DNA of 64,000 nt from Streptomyces violens. Its GTDB lineage: Bacteria; Actinomycetota; Actinomycetes; Streptomycetales; Streptomycetaceae. The notes below the pieces were generated by a model. It worked only from the letters and a program-made list of their open reading frames with translations, ran no database searches and was not told the origin of the DNA. The stretch is taken from NCBI RefSeq assembly GCF_000717745.1, contig NZ_JOBH01000017.1, positions 134,498 through 198,497 of the forward strand, read 5' to 3'. Position 1 is the stretch's first letter, and every line of letters starts with the position of its first letter. A program made the translations under genes and the position numbers. This document shows, one piece after another, positions 1 to 8,732 of the stretch.

Positions 1-1
1 C

Positions 2-2551
2 CTGATCGCCGGCGCGTCCGCCTCCAGCCAGTGGCGCACGTGGCTCCAGTGGGTCAACGGCGTGCCGTTCGGCCAGAAGGACCCGCAGTTCCACCAGGAC
101 ATTTCCTTCTACGCCTTCGACCTGCCGTGGTTCCGCTTCCTGCTGAGCTTCGGCTTCGCCTGCGTGGTGCTGTGCCTGATCGCCGCGGCGCTCACGCACT
201 ACCTGTACGGCGGCCTCCGCGTCACGAGCCCCGGCTCCCGTGCCACCGCCGCGGCCACCGGCCACCTGTCGGTGCTGCTGGGCATCTTCGTGTCGCTCAA
301 GGCGATGGCGTACTGGCTCGACCGGTACGGCCTCGCGGTGAAGTCCAGCGGCCTGAAGTCCGCGGAGGGATGGACGGGCCTGCGGTACGTCGACGCGCAC
401 GCCTATCTGCCGGCGAAGACGATCCTGTTCTTCATCGCCGCCATCTGTGCCGTGCTCTTCTTCGCCACCCTGTGGCGGCGGACCTGGCAGCTGCCGGTCA
501 TCGGCTTCGGCCTGATGGTGCTCTCGGCCGTCCTCATCGGCGGTCTGTACCCGGCGATCGTGCAGAAGTTCCAGGTCCAGCCCAATGAGCAGGCCAAGGA
601 AGCGCCGTTCATCAAGGAGAACATCAAGGCCACGCGGGACGCGTACGGCATCGACGGCTCCAAGGTCACCGGTTACAAGGGCGACTACAAGCCCAAGGAC
701 AAGGCGGACAACGAGCGGCTGCGGTCCGCCGCGGACACCACGGCGAGCATGCGCCTGCTGGATCCGAACGTCGTCTCGCCCACCTTCCAGCAGCAGCAAC
801 AGGTCCGCGGGTACTACCAGTTCCCCGCCACGCTCGACGTCGACCGCTACAAGGACAGCGACGGCAAGGAGCAGGACACCGTCATCGGCCTGCGCGAGCT
901 GAACATCGCGGGCATCCCCGAGCGCAACTGGATCAACGACCACTTCAAGTACACCCACGGGTACGGCGCGGTCACCGCCAAGGGGACCGGCACGGTCAAT
1001 GAGGGCGAGCCGGACTACACCCAGAAGAACCTGCCCGCCAAGGGGAACCTCCCCAAGCACGAGCAGCGCATCTACTACGGCGAGAAGACCACGCAGTACT
1101 CGATCGTCGGCGGGCCGCAGCAGGAGCTGGACTACTCCGACGACAGCGGTGAGAAGAGCTACAGCTACAAGGGCAAGAGCGGGGTGAACCTCGCCAACCC
1201 GGTGAACCGCGCGGCGTACGCCGTGGCCTTCGGCGAGCCACAAATCCTGTACTCGGGCGCCATCGGCGACGGCTCGCGCATCCTGTACAACCGCACGCCC
1301 AAGGAGCGCGTGGAGTCGGTCGCGCCGTGGCTCACCATCGACGGCGACGCGTACCCGGCGGTGGTCGACGGCCGCATCAAGTGGATCGTCGATGCGTACA
1401 CCACGAGCAACGGCTATCCGTACTCCTCGCGGACCACGCTCGGGGACACCACGGCGGACTCGCTGACCGACGGCCAGCGCGCGGTGGTGGCCCAGCAGAA
1501 CCAGGTCAACTACATCCGTAACTCCGTCAAGGCGACGGTCGACGCGTACGACGGCTCGGTCAAGCTCTACCAGTGGGACAAGAACGACCCGGTCCTGAAG
1601 ACCTGGATGAAGGCGTTCCCCGGCACGGTCGAGCCCAAGTCGAAGATCAGCGACGGCATGATGGAGCACCTGCGGTACCCGCAGGACCTCTTCAAGGTGC
1701 AGCGCCAGCTGCTGACCACGTACCACGTCACCGAAGCGAACACCTTCTACACCGGCAGCGAGCGCTGGCAGATCCCGAACGACCCGACGACCAAGTCGGC
1801 GACCGCGGTTCCGCCGTACTACCTCAGCATGAAGATGCCGGACCAGAAGAAGCAGACGTTCTCGCTGACGACGACGTTCACGCCGAACAAGCGGGACAAC
1901 CTCGGGGCGTTCATGGCGGTCGACGCCAACGCCAAGAGTCCGGACTACGGGAAGATCAGAATCCTCAAGCTACCGTCCGAGACCACGGTCCCCGGACCGC
2001 AGCAGGTGCAGTCGAAGTTCAACTCCGACGACACGGTCGCCAAGACGCTCAACATCCTCAAGAAGGGCGACTCGGAGATCGAGTACGGCAATCTGCTCAC
2101 CGTCCCCCTGGACGGCGGCCTGCTGTACGTCGAGCCGGTCTATCTGCGGGGCGCGGGCACCAACTATCCGCTGCTGAAGAAGGTGCTCGTCTCCTACGGC
2201 AACAAGGCGGCCTTCGAGAACAGCCTCGGTGAAGCGCTGGACGTGGTGTTCGGCAAGAAGGCGCCCAACGTCGGTGACGACGGCGAGGAGGACACCACCA
2301 CGCCGCCGGACGAGGGCAGTACGACACCGCCCACGGACCAGAGCGTCCAGGAGGCGCTGGACGACGCCCAGCAGGCGTACGAGGAGGGTGAGAAGGCCCG
2401 CGAGTCCGGCGACTGGGCCGGCTACGGCGAGGCGCAGGAGAAGCTGAAGGCCGCGCTGGACCGGGCCGCCGCCGCGGAGAAGAAGGCGGGGGAGAAGGCC
2501 GGTTCGTCGGACCGGGGCGGTGCCGGCGAAGGGGACAAGCAGGGCGGCTGA
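2..2551 (+). CDS. UPF0182 family membrane protein, 5'-truncated by window edge
   Basis: The frame is open from base 2 and gives 849 residues; the family is usually near 950-1000, so the first ~100-150 residues and several membrane segments lie outside. Four hydrophobic spans remain in the first ~180 residues: [20 protein letters not shown], then around [31 protein letters not shown] and [19 protein letters not shown] long extracytoplasmic domain follows and the last ~90 residues are acidic, with Thr/Pro-rich and Ala/Glu/Lys-rich stretches. The membrane-then-large-soluble-domain plan and the sequence are those of UPF0182 (COG1615), whose function is unknown. It is followed within 60 bases by an initiator tRNA on the same strand. 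Confidence 0.9.
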   Translation: MIAGASASSQWRTWLQWVNGVPFGQKDPQFHQDISFYAFDLPWFRFLLSFGFACVVLCLIAAALTHYLYGGLRVTSPGSRATAAATGHLSVLLGIFVSLKAMAYWLDRYGLAVKSSGLKSAEGWTGLRYVDAHAYLPAKTILFFIAAICAVLFFATLWRRTWQLPVIGFGLMVLSAVLIGGLYPAIVQKFQVQPNEQAKEAPFIKENIKATRDAYGIDGSKVTGYKGDYKPKDKADNERLRSAADTTASMRLLDPNVVSPTFQQQQQVRGYYQFPATLDVDRYKDSDGKEQDTVIGLRELNIAGIPERNWINDHFKYTHGYGAVTAKGTGTVNEGEPDYTQKNLPAKGNLPKHEQRIYYGEKTTQYSIVGGPQQELDYSDDSGEKSYSYKGKSGVNLANPVNRAAYAVAFGEPQILYSGAIGDGSRILYNRTPKERVESVAPWLTIDGDAYPAVVDGRIKWIVDAYTTSNGYPYSSRTTLGDTTADSLTDGQRAVVAQQNQVNYIRNSVKATVDAYDGSVKLYQWDKNDPVLKTWMKAFPGTVEPKSKISDGMMEHLRYPQDLFKVQRQLLTTYHVTEANTFYTGSERWQIPNDPTTKSATAVPPYYLSMKMPDQKKQTFSLTTTFTPNKRDNLGAFMAVDANAKSPDYGKIRILKLPSETTVPGPQQVQSKFNSDDTVAKTLNILKKGDSEIEYGNLLTVPLDGGLLYVEPVYLRGAGTNYPLLKKVLVSYGNKAAFENSLGEALDVVFGKKAPNVGDDGEEDTTTPPDEGSTTPPTDQSVQEALDDAQQAYEEGEKARESGDWAGYGEAQEKLKAALDRAAAAEKKAGEKAGSSDRGGAGEGDKQGG

Positions 2552-2602
2552 CCGCGGATTATGGCTCCGCCTCCGCGCCGTGGTACCTTAAATACACAAC
2601 GG

Positions 2603-2676
2603 CGCGGGGTGGAGCAGCTCGGTAGCTCGCTGGGCTCATAACCCAGAGGTCGCAGGTTCAAATCCTGTCCCCGCTA
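2603..2676 (+). tRNA. initiator tRNA-fMet (CAT), copy 1
   Basis: A 74-base cloverleaf with anticodon CAT at 2637-2639. The acceptor stem has the initiator hallmark of an unpaired first base (C1 opposite T72), and three G:C pairs close the anticodon stem (TGGG CTCATAA CCCA). The T-loop is GGTTCAAATCC. CCA is not encoded. It is identical to copy 2 at 4830. A weak -10 (TACCTT, 2584-2589) precedes it but I see no convincing -35. Confidence 0.97.
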
Positions 2677-2685
2677 CTGCAAGGC

Positions 2686-2717
2686 GAAGGCCCGGATCCT
2701 CTTGGATCCGGGCCTTC
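2686..2717 (+). terminator. terminator after tRNA-fMet copy 1
   Basis: A perfect 14-bp stem (GAAGGCCCGGATCC and its complement) with loop TCTT. Almost the same hairpin follows the second tRNA copy. Confidence 0.85.
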
Positions 2718-2879
2718 GTCGTGTGTGCCGTCACATATGTGCGCGTTAAACCACCCGCATTGGGGAGACTGGTGTCCTGAGCGTTTGGCATGTCGTCGTG
2801 TCGGGAAGTCGACAAAACGCTGAAGTGACCTCACTGGCTGCGGTATACCAGGTGTACCCGGGCTTCGGGTGGTGCGACG

Positions 2880-4724
2880 ATGGCCCTTATGGGGGACAAG
2901 GCAAGGTTGTTGGAGACAGGACCATTTGTGCATGCGCCCGACGACGGGCGCGAATCCGAGCTGCCGCCGCCCGCGAGGGACGCGGCAGATATGGCCGAAA
3001 CCGTCGACGCCACGGAGTCGCCCGAGGCGACCGAGGCCATGGACGAGGTGGGCCACCGGCAGGCCGCCGCCGCGGGCGACCCCGCGGCAGCGAGCATGCT
3101 CGGCGCGATGCTGCTGCGCCGCGGTGATCTGGACGGCGCCGAACCGTGCCTGCGCGCCGCCACCGTCGCGGGCGACCGGGCCGCCGCCAACAACCTCGGA
3201 GTCCTGCTGCACCAGCGCGGGTACGCCGACGAGGCGGCCGGCTGGTGGCGCATCGCCGCCGTCGCCGGCTCCGCCGCCGCGGCGCACGCGCTGGGCCGGC
3301 ACTACCGCGAGCGCGGCGACGAGCCCGCCGCCGAGTACTGGCTGCGCCAGGCCGCCGAATCCGGCCACTGCCTGGGCGCCTACGCGCTGGCCGACCTGCT
3401 CGACCACCGGGGCGAGGAGGGTGCGGAGCAGTGGTTCGTGGCCGCCGCCGAGCGCGGCCACCGCGAGGCGGCGTACCGCCTCGCGCGCATCCTGGACGAG
3501 CGGGAGGCCGACGGCACCGCGTACGGCGAGCACGCGGAGCCGCGCGCCGCGGCCGAGCAGTGGTACCGCCAGGCCGCGGCCCGCGGGCACCGCAGGGCCG
3601 CGCTGCACCTCGGCACGCTCCTGGAGGAGCGCGGCGAGCTCAAGGAGGCCGGGCGCTGGTACCTCATCGCGGCCAAGGACGGCGAGCCGCGCGCCGCGTG
3701 CGCGCTCGGCTTCCTCCTGAAGGACGCGGGCGACGAGGAGAGCGCGGCGGAGTGGTGGCGCCGGGCGGCCCAGGACGGCGACGGCAACGCCGCCAACGCC
3801 CTCGGGGCGCTGCACGCCGACCGGGGCGAGCTGCAGACCGCCGAGCGCTGGTACCGCGCCGCCCTGGAGGCCGGCGACGTCAACGGCGCGTACAACATCG
3901 GCCTGCTCTGCGCCCAGCAGGGCCGCGACGGCCGCAGCGAGCAGTGGTACCGCCGGGCCGCCTACGCGGGCCACCGGGAGGCGTCCAACGCGCTGGCCGT
4001 ACTGCTGCTGCAGCGCGGCGACGCGTCCGGTGCCGAGCCGTGGTTCTCCAAGGCGGCCGAGGCCGGCAGCGTGGACGCCGCGTTCAACCTCGGCATCCTG
4101 CACGCGGGCCGGGGCGCCGAGCGCACCTCCCGCAGGTGGTACGAGCGGGCCGCCGAGGCCGGGCACACGGAGGCCGCGCTGCAGGCGGCCCTGTCCCTGT
4201 TGCGGGACGGCGAGTGGCAGGACGCCGAGCGGCATCTGCGCGGGGCGGCGGGCGCGGGCAGCGCGGAGGCGGCCTACCGGCTCGCCGCGCTGCTGGACCG
4301 CGAGGCCAGCGGCCCGGAGGAGTCCGGCGGCGAGAGCGAGGAGTGGTACGAGCGCGCCGCCGAGCAGGGGCATCGCGGCGCCCAGGTGCGGATGGGAATG
4401 CTCGCCGCGTCCCGGGGCGACGCCGTGGCGGCCGCCGACTGGTACCGCGCGGCGGCCGAGGCCGGCAGCCGCAACGCGGCCTTCAACCTCGGGCTGCTGC
4501 TGGCCCGCGAGGGCAGCCTCCCGGAGGCAGCCCTGTGGTGGACCCGCGCTGCCGAGGCCGGGCACGGGCGCGCGGCGCTGCGCCTCGCGCTGCTGGCGGC
4601 CCGCCGGGGTGCGCTCGCGGAGAGTGAGCGGTGGTGCGCGCGGGCCGTGGAGCTGGGCCCGCCGGAGGTCACCCAGCGTGCCGCCCGGCTGCGGGACGCC
4701 CTCAAGGAGGAGCTGAGCGCATGA
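2880..4724 (+). CDS. Sel1/TPR-like repeat protein
   Basis: The 614-residue protein is almost entirely ~36-residue helical repeats of the Sel1/TPR type, about 15 copies. Recurrent elements are AEQWYRQAAARGHRRAALHLG, xLGxLLxxRGxxxEAxxWW and similar, from about residue 60 to the end. There is no signal peptide or membrane span, so it is probably a cytoplasmic scaffold; partners are unknown. The first 55 residues are acidic and non-repetitive. The ATG at 2880 has a weak GGGTGG eight bases upstream; the ATG at 2889 is an alternative with no better ribosome site. It sits between two identical tRNA-fMet cassettes, with its own terminator before the second. Confidence 0.85.
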   Translation: MALMGDKARLLETGPFVHAPDDGRESELPPPARDAADMAETVDATESPEATEAMDEVGHRQAAAAGDPAAASMLGAMLLRRGDLDGAEPCLRAATVAGDRAAANNLGVLLHQRGYADEAAGWWRIAAVAGSAAAAHALGRHYRERGDEPAAEYWLRQAAESGHCLGAYALADLLDHRGEEGAEQWFVAAAERGHREAAYRLARILDEREADGTAYGEHAEPRAAAEQWYRQAAARGHRRAALHLGTLLEERGELKEAGRWYLIAAKDGEPRAACALGFLLKDAGDEESAAEWWRRAAQDGDGNAANALGALHADRGELQTAERWYRAALEAGDVNGAYNIGLLCAQQGRDGRSEQWYRRAAYAGHREASNALAVLLLQRGDASGAEPWFSKAAEAGSVDAAFNLGILHAGRGAERTSRRWYERAAEAGHTEAALQAALSLLRDGEWQDAERHLRGAAGAGSAEAAYRLAALLDREASGPEESGGESEEWYERAAEQGHRGAQVRMGMLAASRGDAVAAADWYRAAAEAGSRNAAFNLGLLLAREGSLPEAALWWTRAAEAGHGRAALRLALLAARRGALAESERWCARAVELGPPEVTQRAARLRDALKEELSA

Positions 4725-4727
4725 GGC

Positions 4728-4753
4728 CCGGCCGGCCCTTCGGGGCCGGCCGG
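4728..4753 (+). terminator. terminator of the Sel1-repeat gene
   Basis: A perfect 11-bp G/C stem (CCGGCCGGCCC/GGGCCGGCCGG) with a TTCG tetraloop, starting three bases after the stop codon. Confidence 0.85.
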
Positions 4754-4785
4754 ACGCCGGGTGCGCGAGGGCCGCGGGCACGGAT

Positions 4786-4815
4786 TTGCGCTGGTCGTCG
4801 GCTTGGGGTTAGAGT
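4786..4815 (+). promoter_or_regulatory. promoter of tRNA-fMet copy 2
   Basis: TTGCGC at 4786-4791 and TAGAGT at 4810-4815 with an 18-base spacer, ending 14 bases before the mature tRNA. This fits a vegetative (HrdB-type) promoter. Confidence 0.6.
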
Positions 4816-4829
4816 TGTGAACACAACGG

Positions 4830-4903
4830 CGCGGGGTGGAGCAGCTCGGTAGCTCGCTGGGCTCATAACCCAGAGGTCGCAGGTTCAAATCCTGTCCCCG
4901 CTA
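4830..4903 (+). tRNA. initiator tRNA-fMet (CAT), copy 2
   Basis: Identical over all 74 bases to the copy at 2603, including the unpaired C1:T72. It has its own promoter and a near-identical downstream hairpin, so the tRNA plus terminator looks like a duplicated cassette. Confidence 0.97.
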
Positions 4904-4908
4904 CTGAA

Positions 4909-4946
4909 GACGAAGGCCCGGATCCTCAAGGATCCGGGCCTTCGTC
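4909..4946 (+). terminator. terminator after tRNA-fMet copy 2, probably bidirectional
   Basis: A perfect 17-bp stem (GACGAAGGCCCGGATCC and its complement) with loop TCAA. It lies 16 bases from the end of the convergent ABC operon and can serve both. Confidence 0.88.
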
Positions 4947-4962
4947 ATGTGTGCGCTTCTGT

Positions 4963-6081
4963 TCACGGCCGGTGGCCGACCGCCTCCGCGTAGAAGGAGC
5001 GGTCCACGAGCCTGCTCTCCGGGACCGGCGGGCCCTTGGTGACCCGCGCGTCCCGGTAGGCGCGCTGCAGCCGCTCGGCGGTGCCCTTCCGGATCTCCCA
5101 GTCCATCCGCAGCGACGGCACGGCCGTCAGCACGTCGGCATCCACCTTCAGCAGCCTCGCCAGTTCCGCGGCGAACGCCCGGTCGGCCTTGTAGTCGCCG
5201 CGGAAGTACGTGTTGACCGTACGGATGTACGCGCGCAGGAAGGCGACGCCGGCGTCCGGGTCCCGCTGCAGGAGGTTCGGGCCGTACAGGGCGCCGCCGA
5301 GCGGTTCGCCCTGTGGCTGGCCGCCGAGGAACGCGTACTTCTTGTTGCCGTCGACCGTGCGCCATACCGGGTCCAGCAGCCAGGCGGCGTCCACGCCGCC
5401 GCCGGTCAGCGCGGTCAGCACGTCCGAGGAGCCGAGCTGCTGGAAGGTGACGGAGTCCATACGGGCGCCGTGCCGGGCGAAGGAACGGTCCATCGGGTAC
5501 ATGATCACCGAGCCCTTGCCGATCATGGTCCCGAGGGTCGCGCCCTTCAGGGACGCCGACCGCGCCGTCTCTCCCTTGCCGAGCCGGACCCACAGGCCGC
5601 TCTTCGAGCGCGGGTCGGGCGAGAAATTGCCGGCCACCCAGCGGATGTCGAAGCCGCCGGCGATGCCGTTGAGGACGGCGGCCTCCGGCGCCGCCCACAG
5701 GACGTCCAGGTCGCCCTTGGCCAGCAGCGGCAGCGCCTCGGGCGTGGGCAGCACCTTCAGGTGGACGTCCAGGCCCTCCTTCGCGAACTCGCCGTTGGCG
5801 AGCGCCATTCGGAGGGGCGCGACGTACTCGGCGTTGAGCGTGCCGGTGGCGATCGTGAGCGAACGCTTCTTCTTCAGGGGCCGGGCAGCCGGGGCTCCCT
5901 TGTCGCAGCGGGCCGGCCGGCGGTCCTTCGCCAGGTCGGCGGGGTCGGTCCAGGCGCGGGCGGCACAGCCGGCGACGGGCTCGATCGTACGGGGCTTCGC
6001 CGGCCTGCCACCGGCCTCCTGGGCGGCGCATCCGGTGAGCAGGGCCAGGGCGGCGGCGAGCGCGGTGAGACGACGGCGCAT
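4963..6081 (-). CDS. ABC transporter substrate-binding lipoprotein (SsuA/NMT1 type)
   Basis: A 372-residue secreted lipoprotein. The N terminus is MRRRLTALAAALALLTGC, giving a lipobox LTGC with the lipidated cysteine at residue 18. The mature part is a type-2 periplasmic-binding fold of the SsuA/TauA/NMT1-THI5 class (LTIATGTLNAEYVAPLRMAL near 100-120; LGTMIGKGS and later a GVDAAWLLDP segment). Such proteins bind small anions or heterocycles such as sulfonates, nitrate or thiamine precursors; the ligand cannot be read from sequence. The start has GGAGG five bases upstream. It is the third gene of an ATPase-permease-binding protein operon. Confidence 0.88.
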   Translation of the reverse strand: MRRRLTALAAALALLTGCAAQEAGGRPAKPRTIEPVAGCAARAWTDPADLAKDRRPARCDKGAPAARPLKKKRSLTIATGTLNAEYVAPLRMALANGEFAKEGLDVHLKVLPTPEALPLLAKGDLDVLWAAPEAAVLNGIAGGFDIRWVAGNFSPDPRSKSGLWVRLGKGETARSASLKGATLGTMIGKGSVIMYPMDRSFARHGARMDSVTFQQLGSSDVLTALTGGGVDAAWLLDPVWRTVDGNKKYAFLGGQPQGEPLGGALYGPNLLQRDPDAGVAFLRAYIRTVNTYFRGDYKADRAFAAELARLLKVDADVLTAVPSLRMDWEIRKGTAERLQRAYRDARVTKGPPVPESRLVDRSFYAEAVGHRP

Positions 6082-6120
6082 GGGGCCTCCGGGTACCGAG
6101 TAGGGGAGGGGCGGGCCGGG

Positions 6121-6987
6121 TCAGCTCCGGGAGCGGCCGCGGTCGCGTGGGGCCCAGGGAGTGAGGAACCGGCCGGCCAGGCGCACCAGTTCGGAGAAGA
6201 GCACGCCCAGGACGGCGACGCAGACGATCCCGACGAACATCACGTCGTTCTGGAACAGCGCCCGCGAGTCGAAGATCAGGTGGCCGAGCCCGTCGGCGGC
6301 GGCGATCTGTTCCGAGGCGACGATCACCAGGACCGCGACCCCCGCCGCTATCCGGGCCCCGACCAGCACCGCGGGCAGGGAGGCGGGCAGCAGGACGTGC
6401 CGGAACATCTGCCAGGGGCTCGCGCCGAAGACCCGGCCCGCGTCGCGGTGCCCGGCCGGTACGGCCAGTACCGCCGCCATGGTGGAGATCCACACGAAGA
6501 AGAAGACGGTGGCCGCGACCAGCGCGATCTGCGGTCCCTCGCCGAGTCCGAACATGTTCAGGAAGACCGGCAGCAGGGCCAGCTTCGGCACGACGTACAG
6601 CGCGTCCAGCAGCGGCTCCAGGGCGGCGCGTACGAGGGCGAGCGAACCCATGAGGAGGCCCAGCGCGTAGCCCGCCACGGCCCCGACGGCATAGCCCGCG
6701 AGGACCCGTCGCAGGGTGGCCCATACGTCCGGCCACAGCTCGCCGGCCAGTGCCCGGTCCCAGCCGTCGGCCAGGATGGTGCCGGGTGCCGGATAGATGC
6801 GGGCGTCGATCCACCCCTGTACGGCGGCGAGCTGCCACAGCAGGATCAGGGCGGCCGGGACGGCGAGGGCGAGCGCCGCTTCAAGGGCGCGGCGCCGCCT
6901 GTACGTACGCTGCGGACGCAGCTCCTGAGGGCCGGGACGGCGCACGAGGACCGTCTCGCGCGGCGGAGAGTGGTCGGTGAGCGTCAT
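6121..6987 (-). CDS. ABC transporter permease (SsuC/TauC family)
   Basis: A 288-residue inner-membrane protein with about six hydrophobic spans after a charged N-terminal tail rich in Arg. The EAA-type cytoplasmic loop that docks the ATPase is visible as GRVFGASPWQMFRHVLLPAS around residues 175-195, in the usual position for BPD_transp_1. The start ATG overlaps the ATPase stop (ATGA at 6984-6987), so the two are translationally coupled. With its partners it should import the ligand bound by the downstream lipoprotein. Confidence 0.92.
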   Translation of the reverse strand: MTLTDHSPPRETVLVRRPGPQELRPQRTYRRRRALEAALALAVPAALILLWQLAAVQGWIDARIYPAPGTILADGWDRALAGELWPDVWATLRRVLAGYAVGAVAGYALGLLMGSLALVRAALEPLLDALYVVPKLALLPVFLNMFGLGEGPQIALVAATVFFFVWISTMAAVLAVPAGHRDAGRVFGASPWQMFRHVLLPASLPAVLVGARIAAGVAVLVIVASEQIAAADGLGHLIFDSRALFQNDVMFVGIVCVAVLGVLFSELVRLAGRFLTPWAPRDRGRSRS

Positions 6988-7850
6988 ACGGGTACCGCCT
7001 CCGTGCCGTTACCGGGGCGTGCGTCCGTGCCCGTATCGGAGCGGGCGTCGACCTCGCCGCGCAGCAGGTCCCACAGCTCGGTCTTGAGCGCGGTGAACTC
7101 CGGGGCGCTGCGCACCGCGCCACTACGGGGGCGGCCGAACGGCGGGCGGCGCTCGGCGATGATGCGGCCGGGGCGTGCGGACATCACCAGGACCCGGTCG
7201 CCGAGGACGAGCGCCTCTTCGAGGCTGTGCGTGATGAAGAGGGTGGTCGTACGGGTGTGCTGGGTGAGGTCCAGCAGCTCGTCCTGCAGGATCGTGCGGA
7301 GCTGGGCATCCAGGGCGGCGAAGGGCTCGTCCATGAGCAGCAGCTCGGGCTCCACGGCGAGCGCGCGGGCGATGGCCACGCGCTGGCGCATGCCGCCGGA
7401 GAGCGCCGCCGGGTAGGCGTCCGCGAACTCCGTGAGCCCCATGCGGGCCAGCCAGGAACGGGCGCGTGCGTCGGCCTCCTTACGGGGCACGCGCTGCACG
7501 TCCAGGCCGAAGCGGACGTTGGCCAGCACGGACTTCCAGTCGTAGATGCCGTAGTCCTGGAAGATCATCGCGGCCGGGCGCGCACTCGTGGCGCGGATCT
7601 CCAGCTCGCCCGTGCCGGGCCGGAGCAGCCCCGCGGCGATCCGCAGCAGCGTGGACTTGCCGCAGCCCGAGGGGCCCACGAGGCAGACGAACTCGCCCGC
7701 GGCGATGTCGAGGTCGAGCGGGCCGAGCGCGGTCAGCGCCTTGCGGCCGCGGCCGAAGGAACGGCCGAGCGCCCGGGCGCGCAGGGCCGGTGGCCGCGCT
7801 TCGGGCGAACGCGGGACGGCGGACGGGGACGGCGGGTGCGGCTCTCCCAC
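6984..7850 (-). CDS. ABC transporter ATP-binding protein (SsuB/TauB family)
   Basis: A 288-residue ATPase. Walker A GPSGCGKST, Q-loop region MIFQDYGIYDWKS, signature LSGGMRQR, Walker B LLLMDEP and the H-loop TLFITHSLEEA are all intact. The first ~25 and last ~40 residues are family-variable tails. It starts at a GTG and is first in the operon. About 310 bases of non-coding DNA with a palindrome and short tandem repeats lie upstream. The family energises uptake of sulfonates, nitrate-like anions or pyrimidine precursors. Confidence 0.92.
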   Translation of the reverse strand: MGEPHPPSPSAVPRSPEARPPALRARALGRSFGRGRKALTALGPLDLDIAAGEFVCLVGPSGCGKSTLLRIAAGLLRPGTGELEIRATSARPAAMIFQDYGIYDWKSVLANVRFGLDVQRVPRKEADARARSWLARMGLTEFADAYPAALSGGMRQRVAIARALAVEPELLLMDEPFAALDAQLRTILQDELLDLTQHTRTTTLFITHSLEEALVLGDRVLVMSARPGRIIAERRPPFGRPRSGAVRSAPEFTALKTELWDLLRGEVDARSDTGTDARPGNGTEAVPV

Positions 7851-7927
7851 GGTGTGCTCCTCGCGGAGTGCGGGCCGGCTGCCGCGGCGGTCCCGGGCAG
7901 CCGTGGGGCGTGGCGCGAGGCACGATA

Positions 7928-7940
7928 TGACGGGCCGTCA
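7928..7940 (-). promoter_or_regulatory. palindromic operator candidate before the ABC operon
   Basis: TGACGG-G-CCGTCA, a perfect 6-bp inverted repeat around one base, 78 bases upstream of the ATPase start. No adjacent regulator gene other than the Fur-type gene is present, and the site does not look like a Fur box. Operator role is inference. Confidence 0.4.
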
Positions 7941-7981
7941 GAAACTGGAAGAGGCGTGCGCGGCGCACCGGAGAGGCGCGC

Positions 7982-8026
7982 GCCGTGTACCGAAGAGCCG
8001 TGTACCGAAGGGGCGTGTACCGAAGA
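7982..8026. repeat. three tandem copies of a 15-bp repeat
   Basis: Units at 7982-7996, 7997-8011 and 8012-8026 follow GCCGTGTACCGAAGA with one or two changes. A degenerate fourth copy may follow. They lie in the leader/promoter region of the ABC operon; the rest of the 7851-8160 gap holds only the palindrome at 7928 and the hairpin at 8079. Confidence 0.85.
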
Positions 8027-8078
8027 GGCGTGCGCGACATGCCGAAGTAGCGCACGCCGATGCGCCTGGCTGCCGAAA

Positions 8079-8103
8079 AGCCCGCCGCGGAACGCGGCGG
8101 GCT
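8079..8103 (-). terminator. terminator of the Fur-family gene
   Basis: An 11-bp stem AGCCCGCCGCG/CGCGGCGGGCT with a 3-base loop, followed on the minus strand by TTTT. It is a textbook rho-independent site about 60 bases after the stop codon. Confidence 0.88.
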
Positions 8104-8160
8104 GCAATGATCGGCGAGAGCTGAGCGGAGGGGCGGGGAGGTGCGGTGGCGACGTACGGA

Positions 8161-8577
8161 TCAGGCGCGAGCGCAGTTCGGGCACGTGCCGCGGAAGGTC
8201 ACCGATACCTCCGAGACCTCGAAGCCGAATCGTTCCGGCTCGGGCAGGGCGCTCATCGGGTCGCTCTCGATGTGCACGTCACGGATCGTGCCGCACTGCG
8301 AGCAGACGAGGTGGTGATGGTCGTGGTGGGCGTTGGGGTCGTACCGCTTCGCCCGGCCGTCCGTGCTGACCTCCAGCACCTCGCCGAGCAGGACGAGCTC
8401 ACCGAGCGTGTTGTAGACCGTGGCGCGGGAGATCTCCGGCAGGCGCTCGGACGCCCGCGCGTGCACCTCGTCGGCGGTGTAGTGGACGTGGTCCCCGTCC
8501 AGGACCTCGGCGACGACGCGGCGCTGCGCGGTCAGCCGCCAGCCGCGTCCCCGGAGTCGTTCGAGCAGGTCACTCAT
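8161..8577 (-). CDS. catR: Fur/PerR-family peroxide regulator (CatR-like)
   Basis: A 138-residue Fur-family repressor. The winged-helix part carries RLTAQRRVVAEVLDGDHVH and the recognition helix ISRATVYNTLGEL; the metal part has HHDHHHLVCSQCG and a second CxxC near the C terminus (CPNC), the structural zinc site. It is divergent from the catalase gene. In Streptomyces this arrangement is CatR, a peroxide-sensing metalloregulator that represses catA and itself. The start chosen is ATG 8577 (MSDLLERL) with GGGTGA upstream; an in-frame GTG at 8586 would add three residues. The symbol rests on family plus position. Confidence 0.85.
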   Translation of the reverse strand: MSDLLERLRGRGWRLTAQRRVVAEVLDGDHVHYTADEVHARASERLPEISRATVYNTLGELVLLGEVLEVSTDGRAKRYDPNAHHDHHHLVCSQCGTIRDVHIESDPMSALPEPERFGFEVSEVSVTFRGTCPNCARA

Positions 8578-8658
8578 GCCAATCACCCATCAGTCAGATA
8601 TGAGCCAGGGTACCAGTGGTGGTCCATGACCGGATCGGGTACGGATTTCTCATCCTTC

Positions 8659-8686
8659 TTGACTTAGACATTGTCCAATGTAGGAT
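8659..8686 (+). promoter_or_regulatory. catalase promoter with embedded palindromic operator
   Basis: TTGACT (8659-8664) and TAGGAT (8681-8686) with a 16-base spacer. A perfect inverted repeat ACATTG-TC-CAATGT fills 8668-8681, between the two boxes. This is the position expected for a repressor such as CatR. Operator identity is inferred from context. Confidence 0.7.
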
Positions 8687-8732
8687 CGGGCTCGGCGCAA
8701 GCCAAGGGCAGGTATTTACTCAGGAGGCGCAC

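Noticed and set aside
2658..4781. A 707-codon open frame on the minus strand opposite the Sel1-repeat gene
   Set aside because: Its product is low-complexity Arg/Ala/Gly/Val typical of an antisense GC-rich frame, and the plus strand has clear Sel1 repeats.
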